From positions 1,503,625 to 1,567,624 of the forward strand of contig JAINUG010000020.1 in assembly GCA_029706075.1 (NCBI GenBank): 64,000 bases of DNA, given 5' to 3'. Each line of letters begins with the position of its first letter. Position 1 is the stretch's first letter. Under the pieces are notes generated by a model, which was not told where the DNA came from, made no database searches, and saw nothing but the letters and a program-made list of their open reading frames with translations. The position numbers and the translations under genes are program-made. Shown piece by piece: positions 10,211 through 22,048 of the stretch. The DNA is from Aldrovandia affinis (taxonomy: Eukaryota; Chordata; Actinopteri; Notacanthiformes; Halosauridae).

Positions 10211-10426
10211 TGTCGTATTTACGCTGCTGTAAATAATCTTCAGGACAAAAGAATGAATGAATGAACTCGTCTTTATTTTCCGATCTCGTACATCAGTGGT
10301 GGTAACATGGTAAGCTATACCCCAACCATCTAACAGGACCCCGTGCTGTGATAACCAAAACCAAGGTGCCCCTGGCGTGCCTGTCTAAATTAACATAGCA
10401 TGAATATTCATAGCATGAATATTACA
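10211..10426 (-). repeat. 5' LTR of the Mag-like element
   Basis: A 216-bp terminal repeat that should hold the promoter for minus-strand transcription. I see no strong TATA box. Confidence 0.9.
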
Positions 10427-10431
10427 ATGTG
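10427..10431. repeat. 5-bp target duplication (right) of the LTR element
   Basis: ATGTG matches 5825-5829. Confidence 0.85.
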
Positions 10432-10466
10432 AATACTTTCCGGATGCACTGTATATATATATATAT

Positions 10467-11381
10467 CAGTGGCGGGCCGTGCATTTCACACCTAGGCCTT
10501 CAGTAGTGCTCCGTCTGAATCAATCCACCCCTCAATAACTATTTTATTGCTATAAAACCATCTTATTATGCAGAAATGCAGTATAAAGAGCCGTTGCATC
10601 GCAGATAGATAACTCGTGTAGCCAGAATAAATGCCTTTACTGAAGAAACAAACCTGGGGTGCTACAGCTGCGACACACATAAAAAAGCATCAATAATAAC
10701 CTCATAAAATTGCAATATTATTTAGGAAAATAGCAACATTTTACTCACCAAAATCCTTATTATTTGTACACAAAATCCATCCTCCTTTCTTTCCTCAAAA
10801 ATAGTTCAATTACTCTGTCGTACAGATTATCCGTATGCTTCAGTTCCATCAAGAAGTCCTTTTCTATCGCCATCGAAGCTAATGTTGAAAGTCGTGCCTG
10901 CCCTGTCGTATTTCTGGCATAAGTTTTAATTCGCTTTAGGGCTGAAAATGTCCGCTCGCTAGCTCTGGCTAGTACACTCTCTGACTATCCAATCAAAGGG
11001 TGTGAATACGCTGACGTTACCGTACGCCTGCTAGAAGGCCTTGGTGTCGGCAACTCAAAATCTGATTGCTTGAAGCAACAGTTTGATCGACACTTATTTT
11101 ATGCTACAGGGCCCGCAGAACTGATTGTGAAGGCCTCCAGGCAGATTTCTTTGACCCTGGCAACAAATGATGGCTGAAATGTGATTGGTTAAATGCTTTA
11201 ATATGAAAATACACGTCTGGAAGCAGCGCAACCAGGGGAAAAGCTATGAAAGGAAGCGGACAGACCATTTGGAATTATTTAATAAGTATTCATGGACAAA
11301 ATATAATTAACATCAGTCTGTGATTCAGATATTTTTTAGGCCAGCAGAGAAGGCCTTGCAAGCCCTGATGGCCCACCACTG
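10467..11381 (-). mobile_element. hAT-type transposon derivative, non-autonomous
   Basis: The ends are CAGTGGCGGGCCGTGCAT (10467) and the complement of CAGTGGTGGGCCATCAG (ending 11381). It sits inside a (TA)n tract, so ATATATAT on both sides fits an 8-bp hAT duplication but is not decisive. The interior keeps only the C-terminal end of a transposase; 10980-11370 shows no coding. Confidence 0.75.
10760..10979 (-). pseudogene. hAT transposase C-terminal dimerisation domain fragment
   Basis: About 72 open codons on the minus strand, ending in TAA at 10760, include ASERTFSALKRIKTYARN and RLSTLASMAIEK. This is the signature of the hAT C-terminal dimerisation region found in ZMYM-like transposases. 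The DDE core is missing. Confidence 0.75.
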
Positions 11382-11522
11382 ATATATATATATATATATA
11401 TATATGCTAAAGCAATAAGTCCCAAGAGGCCATGGTGCATTGACAATATAGTCATGGCTAAAGGATAGGCATGACTGCTGCAGGTGAGCAATATGACATA
11501 GAGGACTGCTGTGTGAAAGCCT

Positions 11523-14500
11523 TCAGATGACAGAAGTCTCTGGGTTCAGCAGCACGTCCTGTTTCCCATTGATCGCCTGTTGGCTGTAGTGCTTGTCTTG
11601 CTTGGTGTAGTGGTAGGCGGGGTGGGGGGGCAGCATTTTCTGGGGCCCTGGGAGCAGAGGGGGCTGGCTGATGGTGATCCGGCACATTTCGGTGAAGGAG
11701 AAGTTGGTGTGGGGGTGGGAGCTGGACGTCACCAGTCGACCGAAACCCTGAACACTGATCTGTGTCCAATGACGCTTCAACACTGCCTGCACCTGTGGAG
11801 AGATTTGCGAATCAATCTATTTTTTAAATGTATCTGCAAAGGTCCATTATCCGAAGCTAATCTACATAGCTAACAGTTAAATACTGGTACTACCCATTTA
11901 TACAACTGGACATTTACTGAAGCAATCTGGAAATATCTTGTTGGAGGGGGTGCAACAAGGCAACATTCAATACACAAAACAGTTTTGTGAAGCAGTTTAA
12001 AGCAGAGAAGGTACTGGACTGAGGCTCAGCCTCCCAAATGTTCTCCCACAAGATACCACTGAGTTCTGGGAAAGTAGTCAGTGGCCAGAAAAGCAATTTA
12101 CAGTTCAAACTGTTTAGTTGTAGAATGCAGTGTCTCTTACCTCTCCATTGCAGAAACAAAATATAGTTGCAACAAGAAGCCCCTAAAGAGAAAGAGAGAG
12201 TGTGAGAGAGAGGAAGAGCGACTGACATGGGAAGCATTTGGTTGCTTTAAATATTTACTGTGACCCATGCATTTATTTTGGGCTTCCTGCATGTCTTTTG
12301 GAATTTTTTTAGAGGAATGATGTTTCTGGAGAAAGTTAAGAGATTACTGTCGGTTTAATTTACAGAGAAATCACTAACAGCATCATGCTGTGTTGTCACT
12401 AGCCTGAATTGTGTCAGGTCAGAATTGTTCAAAATAACAAGTTGTGGCGCTTTCATGGAGTACGTTGGTGTGTCTCATGGCCGGGATCCAATCCAGAACC
12501 TGCCAATGCTGACTGGCCAGGAATCTCATGGGACGACACATAATAAGACCATTGTGTCACCCAGGAAGGGAGGGTTTCATTCAGCATGGTGAACTCCACC
12601 TCATCATTCGCGAGCTCTGGTCGATCATGCACCGCCATTATGCCTGCATTTATAACTGCACAATCCTCTGGTGCAGTAAGTGCACAATTCAGCTGGCAGA
12701 TTGAGTGGAGAAAGGAGCATCTGGCTGACTGCAAACGTTTCGTATGCATGCTAGTTGCCGAAATGACAAAGGATGTTGTAGCGTATGGGACATGCCTATA
12801 GTTGGGATTGGGAATTCAAACTGTTTGGGAGATGCGCACGTTCTCACTCTGGTCAGGAGGTGCAGTGAAATATGTTCACATGAGGTCATCTGTGTAGTTC
12901 CATATGTACCACTGTAAATATTATGCACTGCTTAAGAAAATGTTTAAATTCACAAGCGCATCTCTGTCATACAGCTGCCACGCAGAGGCAAAGTGAGGGG
13001 CAGTTGAACTCTCTCCCAGCAGGAATGCAATGAATGCAGATGCAATGAAGTACAGCCTTCCACTTCACTCCCTTTTGGCCATGTCAAGTATTGGATCGGA
13101 GAGTGAGCCAAGAGAGATCAAGGCCAGGGTCATGTGAACAAGACTAAAATCTCCAGCCGTGCTGGTGTTCAGCTGAAACCAGGCTGGTGTGAGAAGCTAT
13201 TAAATAGTAATAATGCCGGGGCCTCCCGTGTGGTCTAGTGTTTTCAACGTCCGACGCTGGCCACGGCGACCAGGGTTCAATTCCCCGTCGTGCCAGAGTC
13301 GGCTCTGGCCGGGAGTGCCACCGGGGCAGCAATTGGCTGTCCGCCCCAGGGAGGGGGGAGGGAAGCCGACACAGTTCGCTGCGCACAGGAGTGGTTCTGG
13401 GGTGCCGGAATTACAGTCGACAGCACGACGAGTACTGTCTCGAAGGCGGCAGTGCTTCGCCATTGTCACTGCTGGTCACAGGGCTACAGCAGCGAACTAC
13501 GAGGGAGGGGATTGAACTAAGACTAGCGGGAGTAATTGGCTACCAAATTGGGAGAAAAACAGGAGAAAAAAAATTAATAACATTAATTAGTAATAATGCC
13601 ACTGACACACACGGCCACAAGCTAATGTCCTCTCTGGCAGCACTAAACACTCTTGTGTCAACTTACACAAGTATGTGGTGCACTCTGTGACACAGGCGCA
13701 CCAAAGGGGAAAACCTGGATTGTTTGCAGCAGGGTAGAACCTGTACACTAGGATTTTGAATGACAGACTAGAAAGTAGATTTTTAGAAGAAATTTTTTTT
13801 TTTTTTTACTTATATGGAAGAGGTGCGAAGAAGAAAAAAAAAAAGCGCAAGGTGCAGGTGTGCAAACATTTCAGTCCTTCAGAGACTATTCTCAGTGCAA
13901 AAAGAATACATGGATTGGCCATTGGAAGCAATTGCCATTTTAGAGAGGAGTATTCATTCTACCGCTGCTTTCTAATGGCGTGTCTTTATTAACACTGGCC
14001 AGAAATGCAGAATTCATATCAGGCAGAACACTGTGATCCATAAACAGGAACAATGATAATTCGATTTACAGCATGTAGCGTGACATTAAAATACCAAGTG
14101 CCGACATGGGTATAGGAATCATGCTCCATACCTGATAATGGGTGAAGATGTGCATGACAAAGTCGTAGACAGCCCTGGGCAGGCGTCCTTCGGGGGTCCA
14201 GGGCACAAGGACAAACTGCACCCCAAGGAGAGGCACGAGGATCAGGGTGGCCCGCACCGCCTTCATGTAGGTGTTGGACTGCGTGCGGTGGGTCACCCTC
14301 AGTTTGGTGATGAGGACGCGCACGATGTTCAGCAGAAAGAACAGATTCACCTGATAAGCAGGGAAACAAGATGAGCAGTGTGAGGGAGAGGAAAAAGAGA
14401 AGAAGAAAAGGTAAGAACTGAGAGGGGTGGGGCCCTGCCACCTTTCAAATCTGGTGGGTTCCAGTTCCTTCACTTTTATCTGTTAATGTGAACTTTTGAA

Positions 14501-17500
14501 AAAAGTTGGCACATTGGCTGGTCTCAAAGATCTTTGATTACACATGATTGTAGTGGACTGGAAGTGCAGACCTTATCTCTAAATAAAAATCAATCTTTTT
14601 AAATAATTTTTTTCCTCAAATATTTTATATATCTAGGATAAAATAAAGCTGAAGAACTTCTTTTTTTCTCCAAGCTTACAAAAAATAACTGAAAGAGAAG
14701 ATATATTAAAGAAGAGATGCTTTATTTAAAAGTATTATCATAAATATATAGCATTTAAAAATGAGAGCACTTACTTAAAAAGTTTAACTAAAAAGATTGC
14801 ATTTTAGTTAGAGATAGGGGTTACACTTTGGGGCCACCTTACATAATATATTAAATTGTGGGTTCAACCTTTGCAGTACATTTATGTTAAGTGAAAAGAC
14901 TAAATTAGCAAACATTTTGAGAAAGTTTGAGAACTTTTTCTAAAAATATTCTTGCATTTTAAAATATCTTAAATCACAAATTTTCTAAGGTGTTGTAACA
15001 TTTTCTATGTGATGTTGTTATTCATTTATTTATCTAAAATTCAAAACAGTCTTCCAGGTCTCTTTGTCCGCAGTATGAGTATGAGGACTGACCACCAGGG
15101 CGGCGTAGATGGGGCCATGGATGATGTACAGCAGGTATGTCTCTGAGCCGAACCAGCACCTGCAGCATATGAACCACACAGGGAGGAAAAAACTTGACTA
15201 CGTTTATATGAGGGGATGGAACTATAAGCGTGAGGTGCTTATATTGTCTTAGGCCCAACTTAATCTCGGCCACACACTCTACCTGATCCTGACCCATGGT
15301 CTCTCTATGAATGATTTAGGAATTATGTCACCACAGTACTGAAACTGCCCTTCCTGGAGTGACTAATGATATAATCATGTATGCAGTTGCTGCCGATTGT
15401 TCCATTTTGGTTCTGCTGGACCTTAGTGCAACCTTTGATACAGTGGACCATGCTATTTTATGAAATTGTCTCAGATCCTGGTGGTTCTCATTGATCTCAC
15501 TCTAGATTCGTTTTTTTAAATATCTTTCTGGTAGAACATGTTGTGTTCCTTTGGTAAATTTGTATCCTCCTCTGCCTCCATGACCTGTGGGGATCCCCAG
15601 GGGTCTACTTTAGGGCCTATTTTATTTTGATGACAGAATGAGACAGTATCCTGCTGGTACATTGCATACCGATGGATTTAATTTATTTTACACATCTTGC
15701 AACTTATCCTCAGACCACACAAACAAAATGGAATCCAAAAGATTATGTGAGGTCCTGGTTGGTCAGGCACAGAGGAGCCTCTGCCACACGTTCATGCCCA
15801 TGCAATCTAGTGTCACAGCAGTCAGACAAAGAGGCGCTCTGGACAATAATGTAGTATCGCTGCTTCATGAAATATTAGCTGGTGTTAATCAAATAATTGA
15901 TTTTAGTTTTCTCTGTGCTTCTGATATGATGCACCACTCTTCATCTCCCCTGCTATCTAAAGTTTACCCACCTTTTCTATCACTATATCCCTGCTTAAAA
16001 CATTTTTGTGAGAATGTGAATTGTTTGGTGGTGAGTGATTGTGATTGGGTGATTGCCTCACAAGTCCCACCTGAGCCAGGCAGAAAGTAAGCCTATTTAA
16101 GAGCAGGTGGGGCGAGTGGGGAATCAGTTAGTCGTTGTCTTGCGTGTGTATTGAGAGATAGTCTTGTCTTGTGAGTGTGCGCACGGTATTGTGGAGTGTT
16201 GGATGGTTTGTTGTTGGATGTTTGATAGATGTTTGATAGATGTTTGATAGATGTTTGATAGATGTTTGATAGATGTTTGATAGATGTTTGATGTTGGATG
16301 TTCGTTTGATGTTTGATGTTTGTGGAGTTTTGTGTGCGTTTGTCGCACTAAGAGTGTCCGCCTCTCTCCCTCGGTGTGATCGTGAAAGAGTGAGAGGGTG
16401 CCCTGAAGGAGGGTCCGCCTCGCCCTCGGTGAGATTGAAAGAGAACTCGCACTCAGGCAGTGGAGAGTGTCGCGGGGCTGGTTGCCAGAAAACTCTCACT
16501 GTGGGGAGTGGCAAGGGTCTCTGTATGCATGGGTTGGAGAACTCGGACTGCAAAGTTTGAGTGTCCTAGTATGCATGGGTGGGAAGCACTTGAAAGATAT
16601 GTGTGTGCCTGGGGAGATTCCAGGGGAACTCCGGACGAAGAGGCGCGGTGTCCCGTAAGTTTTGATTATTTTAGCTTGTTATTTTAGTTTGTTGTTTTTA
16701 CCCGAAAGCTTCGTGGTGAGTAGGGTGAAGATTTTGTGTTTGTTTGTGTTTCTGTCTCTCCCCGACAGGGAAAAATAAATTAAAAAAATAATCTGATCTG
16801 TAGACCGACAAACTCCACTCCGTCTCCAGACTGCTCTGTTCCCATCCAGGGATTGTCACGTGCCGTGTGACAGTAATGTTCTAACTTTTAATTTTAACTA
16901 TACTTTATATGATAACTTTTATAGTGTAGCTACAGTACATGCACTGAAAAACACATTTTTCAACTGAAAAGTAATTATTCCTTTGAAAATGTCCCACTGC
17001 TACTCAATTCCAAATTGCTAAAAATGGAGTCAAGCGTGATTGATTGTCAATAAAAATGAATAATCTCTGATGTTACTATGTGCAGGGGCAACTGATATAC
17101 ACATGGCTAAGAACATATAAAACAATAAATCATCCTTAGGTAAACAATACTTTGTTTGAAAAGATTGCAATAAATTATATAAATAAATGTGCTTTCCTGT
17201 ATTTTGACAGAACAGTTCAGGTGGGGTAATATAATATAGCTTGGTGAGCTATCATATAGATAAGCGAAATAACCTGGCCCGCTCTGTTGTAACCCACTGC
17301 TGTAGTTTTGAGCCATGACAGCAATATGACCTCAATAAAAAGGCAATTTTATAGCCATCTCCAACAGCTAGCTATGCCAGACAACACAACAGACTTTAGC
17401 AGTGGCTTTCACTGCTGTTTGGGTACTTGCCTGTCATCATAGAAGAGCCAGCGGGCCACTGCGTGTGTGGTGGCAGGGACAAGCGGGAAGACTGTCAGAA

Positions 17501-20500
17501 ACATGGACATCAGTGTTAACCTGCCCATTTAAAATACACTTGTATGAATACAAGCCCTGTTCATCTCCCCGTTTTTGTAAAAACATATTTCTGGTGAAAC
17601 AATTCCCTCAGGAACTAAATTACTAGTCCTTACTGGCCCCCAAATGATGCCATATTTGTGAAAGGAGAGCCAGAGACGCTCCTGAGTGGCTCAGTTGGTA
17701 AAGAAGGTCAACAGTGTAGGCTTGGCTCTATAGATTTGAGCCTCAGCCTCGGCTATGGCATTCACTGACTATGTGACGCTGCTTGGCAGGATATAATTGG
17801 CCTTGTTCCTTCAGGATAGGGTGGGTATAAGTCAGCCAGGGTTCCCCGGATTAGCGTAGTTACATTCAACTGAATGTATTCTTGTGAAGTTGAATGCAAA
17901 TACATTAATGCAAATCAATGGCCACTAAAACCACACCCCCTGACTCCAGAGAACAGCCTTTCAAAAAGGGTGACTTTGGCCAGGGCTCAGCATTTATTCA
18001 CATTTTTAAAATGTGATTAACAAAATGAATAAGCAATATTGAAGCGGGAATCACATTAGATATATTCTTATTTTTGGCATCTTGTGCATTATGAGTTTTT
18101 TTCTCTCCAGTGCGTGTCATTTAAATTTAAATAAAGTTTTATACCAACTGTAAAAAGGTTGGTTGAATGGAGTTTCAAAATATGTTTTTATGAACAATTG
18201 TGTTAGTATTGTAGGTTTGGAATTTTCAACATTTTTTGAGCACAAAATATACCTCATTACTTATATAATTTATTTTATACGATCTCTTTTGTTCATCTTT
18301 ATCAGGGGTATGAATACAAATTATGATGTTTCGGTTCCCAGCTAATATAAGAGATTTGGTCTTGCAGGAGACTCAGCACCTAATAGACGTTTTAAGGTAT
18401 TTGAGGCTAATTGAGCAACCAGTCATCTGTTTCACCCCACTCATGATAATTTTGGTAGATAAAAAAATCATAAACCGATTCATCCTTTATCACTGGAGTG
18501 GAGATAGACTCATTTCCACTAGGCATACTCACCCCATCCCAAGATGAAGTACCAGGCCAGCTGCTGTTCTTCTGCAAATACGGCGACTATAATTAGCGTG
18601 TGCAGGTAGATTCCCTCACACAGCATCCAGAAATAGATGGAGCTCAATGCGTAGGAGTTCAGGAATGACAGCAACTTGCAGCCTATCTGTCTCGGGACAG
18701 AGCACAAAGCTTAACTTCCCTCAAATCGGTATTTACATATACAGGTCTCCTAACTGCCCTCTTGGAATATGCAGGGAGTGCACTCACTGGGTTACTGGCT
18801 ATCAGCGGCTGGTTACTGGCCACTACGGAGAGGGAAATGATGGTGCAGATGGAGTTGAGGATGAAGGAGAGGAACATGTTCTTGTGAAGAGAAATTCTGT
18901 GGCAGCTCAGGCTCCTGTCCAAAAGCCAAATCAGACAGAACTATTCGGAAATGTAAGAGGGGTTCACTATGTTTAGCAAACGGCAAGCTGTCTAAAAGGC
19001 AAAAGATGATCAAACAGTGACATTAACATCAGAAATGCTGTGTATTGGCTGCCAGAAGATGTAGTATAATAATATTATGCCATAAAGTATATATATAAAA
19101 ACGTCATTGTAAATCAAGATTGCACTCTTTTTAGATATATTTTTTGACTGTTTTTACATTAATTTTTATTGTGTTTAAAAGTAATTACATTCAATAATAA
19201 AAGCTTTATAATAATGCTTTTTCTAATAAATATATTCCATAGAGAAATTAATCTGAAATGCCACAGATCTTTCAGGAATCAGAGATGGAACCGCGGGCAG
19301 GAGGGGCTCACAACTCACTTGAAGTAGAAGAAGATGCAGAGTGAGACGAGCAGGGACACTACTGACAGGCCGTGTCCCACAATGGCCAGATAGTACAGGC
19401 TGTACGCTGTCTGTGAAAACAGAGACATATTCAGGAACACAGCTCAGAGTGCAGTCAGGAACACAGGTCAAGGCACAGTCAGGAACATAGCACACAGAAT
19501 GCAGTCAAGAACACAGCGCCAAGTTCGGTCACATGAGCACAGTTCAGAATGAAGTCAGGAAGGTAGCCCAGAGCATAGTGATTGATTTTTTTGATCTGAA
19601 TCACTGACATGATACAGTAATGATTCCTGGTACCTGGAGCTTTTCCTTGGTGTAGGCAGAGCACTGGGTGTAGTTTGACCAAGTGCGGTTGCTCTCGGGG
19701 TGATGGAACCACTGGCCATCTGCGCCACACACTTTGGTCACCTTTTCTGGAGAAGATCCCACAAAGACAACATGTAATGAGAGCATGAAGCATGTGCTTG
19801 AAACAGAGTGAGTCCATAAAGGAATAGACAGTGCTTCATAATAATGACAGTTCAGTTCATTCTCAGTGACCCTGGTCAACATTCTCACCAGAGGGGTCGA
19901 AATCCTGGAAGTACTCTGGGCAGAGCTGCATCGACATCCCAGGAGAGGAGTCACCCCAGCAGAGCCAGCCATCCCACGTGCGATTACAAAACGGACCTGC
20001 GTAAGGTGACATTTTAACATCGCGCCAAATTCTGATCCATCCCAAAATCAACCCCTCAGTAAAATACATAAACAGCAAATGGACAGAGAACCCAGCCAGC
20101 ATTCCAACCTGGTGGGCCAATGGCTATCTCGTGCCCAAGCGAAAGGGAGTGAGAAAGACTCAAAGCATGTGCACACCATTCACATCAACACAGTCTCTCT
20201 CTTTCATACGTCTTCAGTACATTCAAACATATATACTATACCTATATAAACTAATCTGTATGGCTCTAATGCAGATCTTGTTTTAATCAATATACAGTAC
20301 ACTCCACAAATTGAATGAGACCCATAATAGCTTAGAGTAAGAGGCAAAATTGTGACCCTGAGCCCAAAGCCTTCTGTGGCTGTGTGAACTAGGCCATTTT
20401 GTGTCTTGCTGTCCTCCAATTAGGACTGATTCTTTTTTGATGCACACAGCCTAACGCAAAAGGTTTGTAATATAAATCTTCCTGAGCTAGATGATATGAG

Positions 20501-21116
20501 AGAGAAGTCATTGTTACATTGAGTTTGTCTGTTATGCTGATTTTCTCTACATTTCACCTTTCAATATTTAAGATGGAGTCTTTCTCCACTGCCTTTTGCC
20601 TACCAGAGATCTGACCTGCAGCATCAAGGAAAGCATCCATCTCACCTGAATCTTGGTAGCATCTTTTGACAGTTTGTATTCATGAGACAAACACAGCTCT
20701 TCAGGCCAGAACCACAGTACTTCACTGGGGCTGAGTATGCATCTTAGAAATGGCAAGTAATAATCAATAGCCATTTGGATTTCACCTCACCTTCACCGCG
20801 ATGAGGTGGGTCGTTGATGATTTTCAGGTAGCACTCAAACTGCGCCACCATAATCTGCCCGCGAGACACGCCCAGGTCTTGCAATGTGACGGCGGTGGAC
20901 ACAGGGACCCCTGGCCGCGTCTCGTACGATATCATTGCCCGTGTGGGAGTCTGTGAATGTATAAGGTGATTAAAGTGCTATTGGCTGTATACGCAATCAC
21001 TGTGCTCATCTCACAGGTCACATAATAATGAGGGGGTTAAAGATGAATTGTCCCCTCACCTCAGCACCCAGCAGCAATGGCAGCAATGCCACCCAACACA
21101 GTTGTGTCCTCCTCAT
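11523..21116 (-). CDS. calcrl: Calcitonin receptor-like receptor (class B GPCR), 12 exons, complete
   Basis: Exons: 21116-21060, 20950-20791, 19996-19889, 19746-19634, 19410-19319, 18914-18788, 18686-18533, 17491-17431, 15159-15093, 14350-14132, 12182-12141 and 11792-11523; 489 codons plus stop, all phases agreeing. Residues 1-20 are a signal peptide. The ectodomain has the six hormone-receptor Cys (59, 76, 85, 98, 115, 137), the core TWDGWLCW, and sequons at NRT and NYT. TM1 starts near 147. Cys222 and Cys292 can form the TM3-ECL2 disulfide. TM6 carries LILVPLLG. Motifs such as [15 protein letters not shown] and the tail [11 protein letters not shown] favour CALCRL over CALCR. The family couples mainly to Gs at the plasma membrane and pairs with RAMPs to bind CGRP or adrenomedullin. 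Oddities: a GC donor in intron 8 and Val at 271 where GWG is usual. Fish have several CALCRL paralogues; which one this is remains open. Confidence 0.95.
13206..13575 (+). mobile_element. tRNA-derived SINE in calcrl intron 10
   Basis: The head resembles a tRNA, with a GTGGTCTAGTG A-box-like region and a GGTTCAATTCC B box. The body holds TGTCCGCCCCAGGGAGGG, and the 3' end is CTACCAAATTGGGAGAAAAA. The body and tail recur at 29596-29960 and 60926-61165 on the other strand. Confidence 0.75.
15390..15630 (+). pseudogene. L2 reverse transcriptase fragment in calcrl intron 8
   Basis: The plus strand shows [18 protein letters not shown] (the motif A region with its catalytic Asp), then [10 protein letters not shown], and then a degraded GIPRGL equivalent of GVPQGS. 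Stops and frame changes are frequent. Confidence 0.75.
16010..16871 (+). mobile_element. Probable solo LTR in calcrl intron 8
   Basis: It starts TGTGAATTG-like and ends GTGTGACA, with a TATTTAAG box near 16092 and an AATAAA signal near 16775, the order expected of U3-R-U5 on the plus strand. No target duplication was found, so the exact ends are uncertain. The family is not identified. Confidence 0.45.
16218..16292 (+). repeat. 11-bp minisatellite (ATGTTTGATAG)n
   Basis: About six uninterrupted copies of ATGTTTGATAG, followed by degenerate ones to 16322. It lies downstream of the TATA-like box of the probable LTR. Confidence 0.9.
17429..17430 (-). other. GC splice donor of calcrl intron 8
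   Basis: Exon 8 ends GATGACAG and the intron starts GCAAGT on the minus strand. The nearby GT (in GCAAGTACC) would put exon 9 out of frame. Using GC joins AG to G and reads on into Cys-Trp of ECL2, so a GC-AG intron is required by the sequence as given. Confidence 0.8.
17680..17880 (+). mobile_element. tRNA-derived SINE fragment in calcrl intron 7/8 region
   Basis: TGGCTCAGTTGGTAAAG resembles a tRNA A box, and a weak B box (ATTTGAGCC) follows about 45 bp on. It lies in calcrl intron 7 (17492-18532). The rest of that intron shows no other feature. Confidence 0.4.
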
Positions 21117-21167
21117 GATGGCAATGTGTGAGCTTTAGACAGGGGCGCCAGGGAGCAGCTGTTTACT

Positions 21168-22048
21168 AGAAGGAGGAGCACATAGTCTTACAGAGAAATG
21201 ATTTCCTTTAGACAACACATACAATTACATTAGCATTCAATTTCAAGTACTACAATAAAACACTTTGAGATGTGAAACATCCAAAGTATATTTTCAATCA
21301 TTTTAAATAAGTTGATTCAGAAATCAAATTTCCCTCAATAAGTACAATCATTGTGTGATTTACAGTTGCTTGTGTTTTGTTTAGTTGTATTATTTGCTAT
21401 TTTTGCTGCATTGAGTGGGTGTACTTTTTCTAATGTGTTTTGTTCATGTATTTGGATTTGTTTTTGTTTTTTCATAATTTTTTTCTGTAGTTTATTGGGG
21501 ACAGGTATTGGAAATTGGTCTTTGGCTGTAAACACCTAATGCAATGCATCTGATGCTTGTTTTTAGCAATGCTTTTGCTATGTCCCTGACAACTAAACAA
21601 ATTCATAAATCTGGAATTGGAACTAAACTTTACAGGAAGAAAGAATTGAATTGGAACTGAATTTAAGGAATTGACCCCAACTCTGATGATAACTGATGGA
21701 AAAAGGACAATGGCAGGAAGCAAAGAAACATGGATCCACACACGGAAACCAAGGAAAGTGGGTATGGCGATGTTTTACATTGGCACAAACAAGTCTATCT
21801 GGAACAGTCGAGGCTCAGAGTGATTTGGAAGTAGGCCGTAGCCTGTATGCGCATGAGAAGCATAGCCCAGTGTCACTACAGAGACAGCACATGACCGCTC
21901 TCACCTCAAATAAACCCGCCATTCCCACACCAGCTGTGTGTGTGATACTGTAGTTGATTATGTTTATATTCCTAATGAAAAATGATCTTTTAAGTGACTA
22001 AGTGTTTATAAATCCCAAGAAGCAGGAACATTCCAGTTCCATGACCTA
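21168..22048. other. Upstream flank of calcrl
   Basis: A pyrimidine-rich CCTTCTAG on the minus strand at about 21168 could be the acceptor for the exon carrying the start codon, which would place the 5' UTR start and promoter further up. No TATA box or upstream exon is clear. A degenerate GAATTG-rich stretch (21595-21680) is the only structure seen. Confidence 0.35.

Larger units (their letters stand above)
5830..10426 (-). mobile_element. Full-length Mag-like Ty3/Gypsy LTR retrotransposon
   Basis: It has two 216-bp LTRs (5830-6045 and 10211-10426) that I read as identical, beginning TGTCG and ending TTACA on the plus strand. The target duplication ATGTG lies at 5825-5829 and 10427-10431. 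The internal 4165 bp encode gag with two CCHC knuckles, an aspartic protease, reverse transcriptase, RNase H and integrase, all on the minus strand and in Gypsy order. The short LTRs, paired zinc knuckles and leucine-tRNA-like primer site fit the Mag clade, but this is by eye. No large deletion is seen, yet at least ten changes of reading frame occur. Confidence 0.9.
5406..10451. mobile_element. Tc1-type MITE (CAGTGCATCCGG ends), split by an LTR element
   Basis: The inverted ends CAGTGCATCCGGAAAGTATT (5406) and its complement (ending 10451) are flanked by TA. Removing the LTR element and one copy of its 5-bp duplication leaves about 444 bp with no transposase. The inverted repeats extend past 50 bp and include the CTTCACTTTTTCCACATTTT block. 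The interior resembles the 3' flank of Tc1 elements with this end sequence, so this is a deletion derivative. Confidence 0.85.

Noticed and set aside
13206..13290. Functional tRNA gene
   Set aside because: The A and B boxes sit in a SINE head; no full cloverleaf with an anticodon stem was found. The same applies to 29880-29960, 51900-51979 and 57512-57590.
16218..16292. CRISPR-like array
   Set aside because: The units are contiguous 11-bp copies without spacers; this is a minisatellite in a vertebrate intron.
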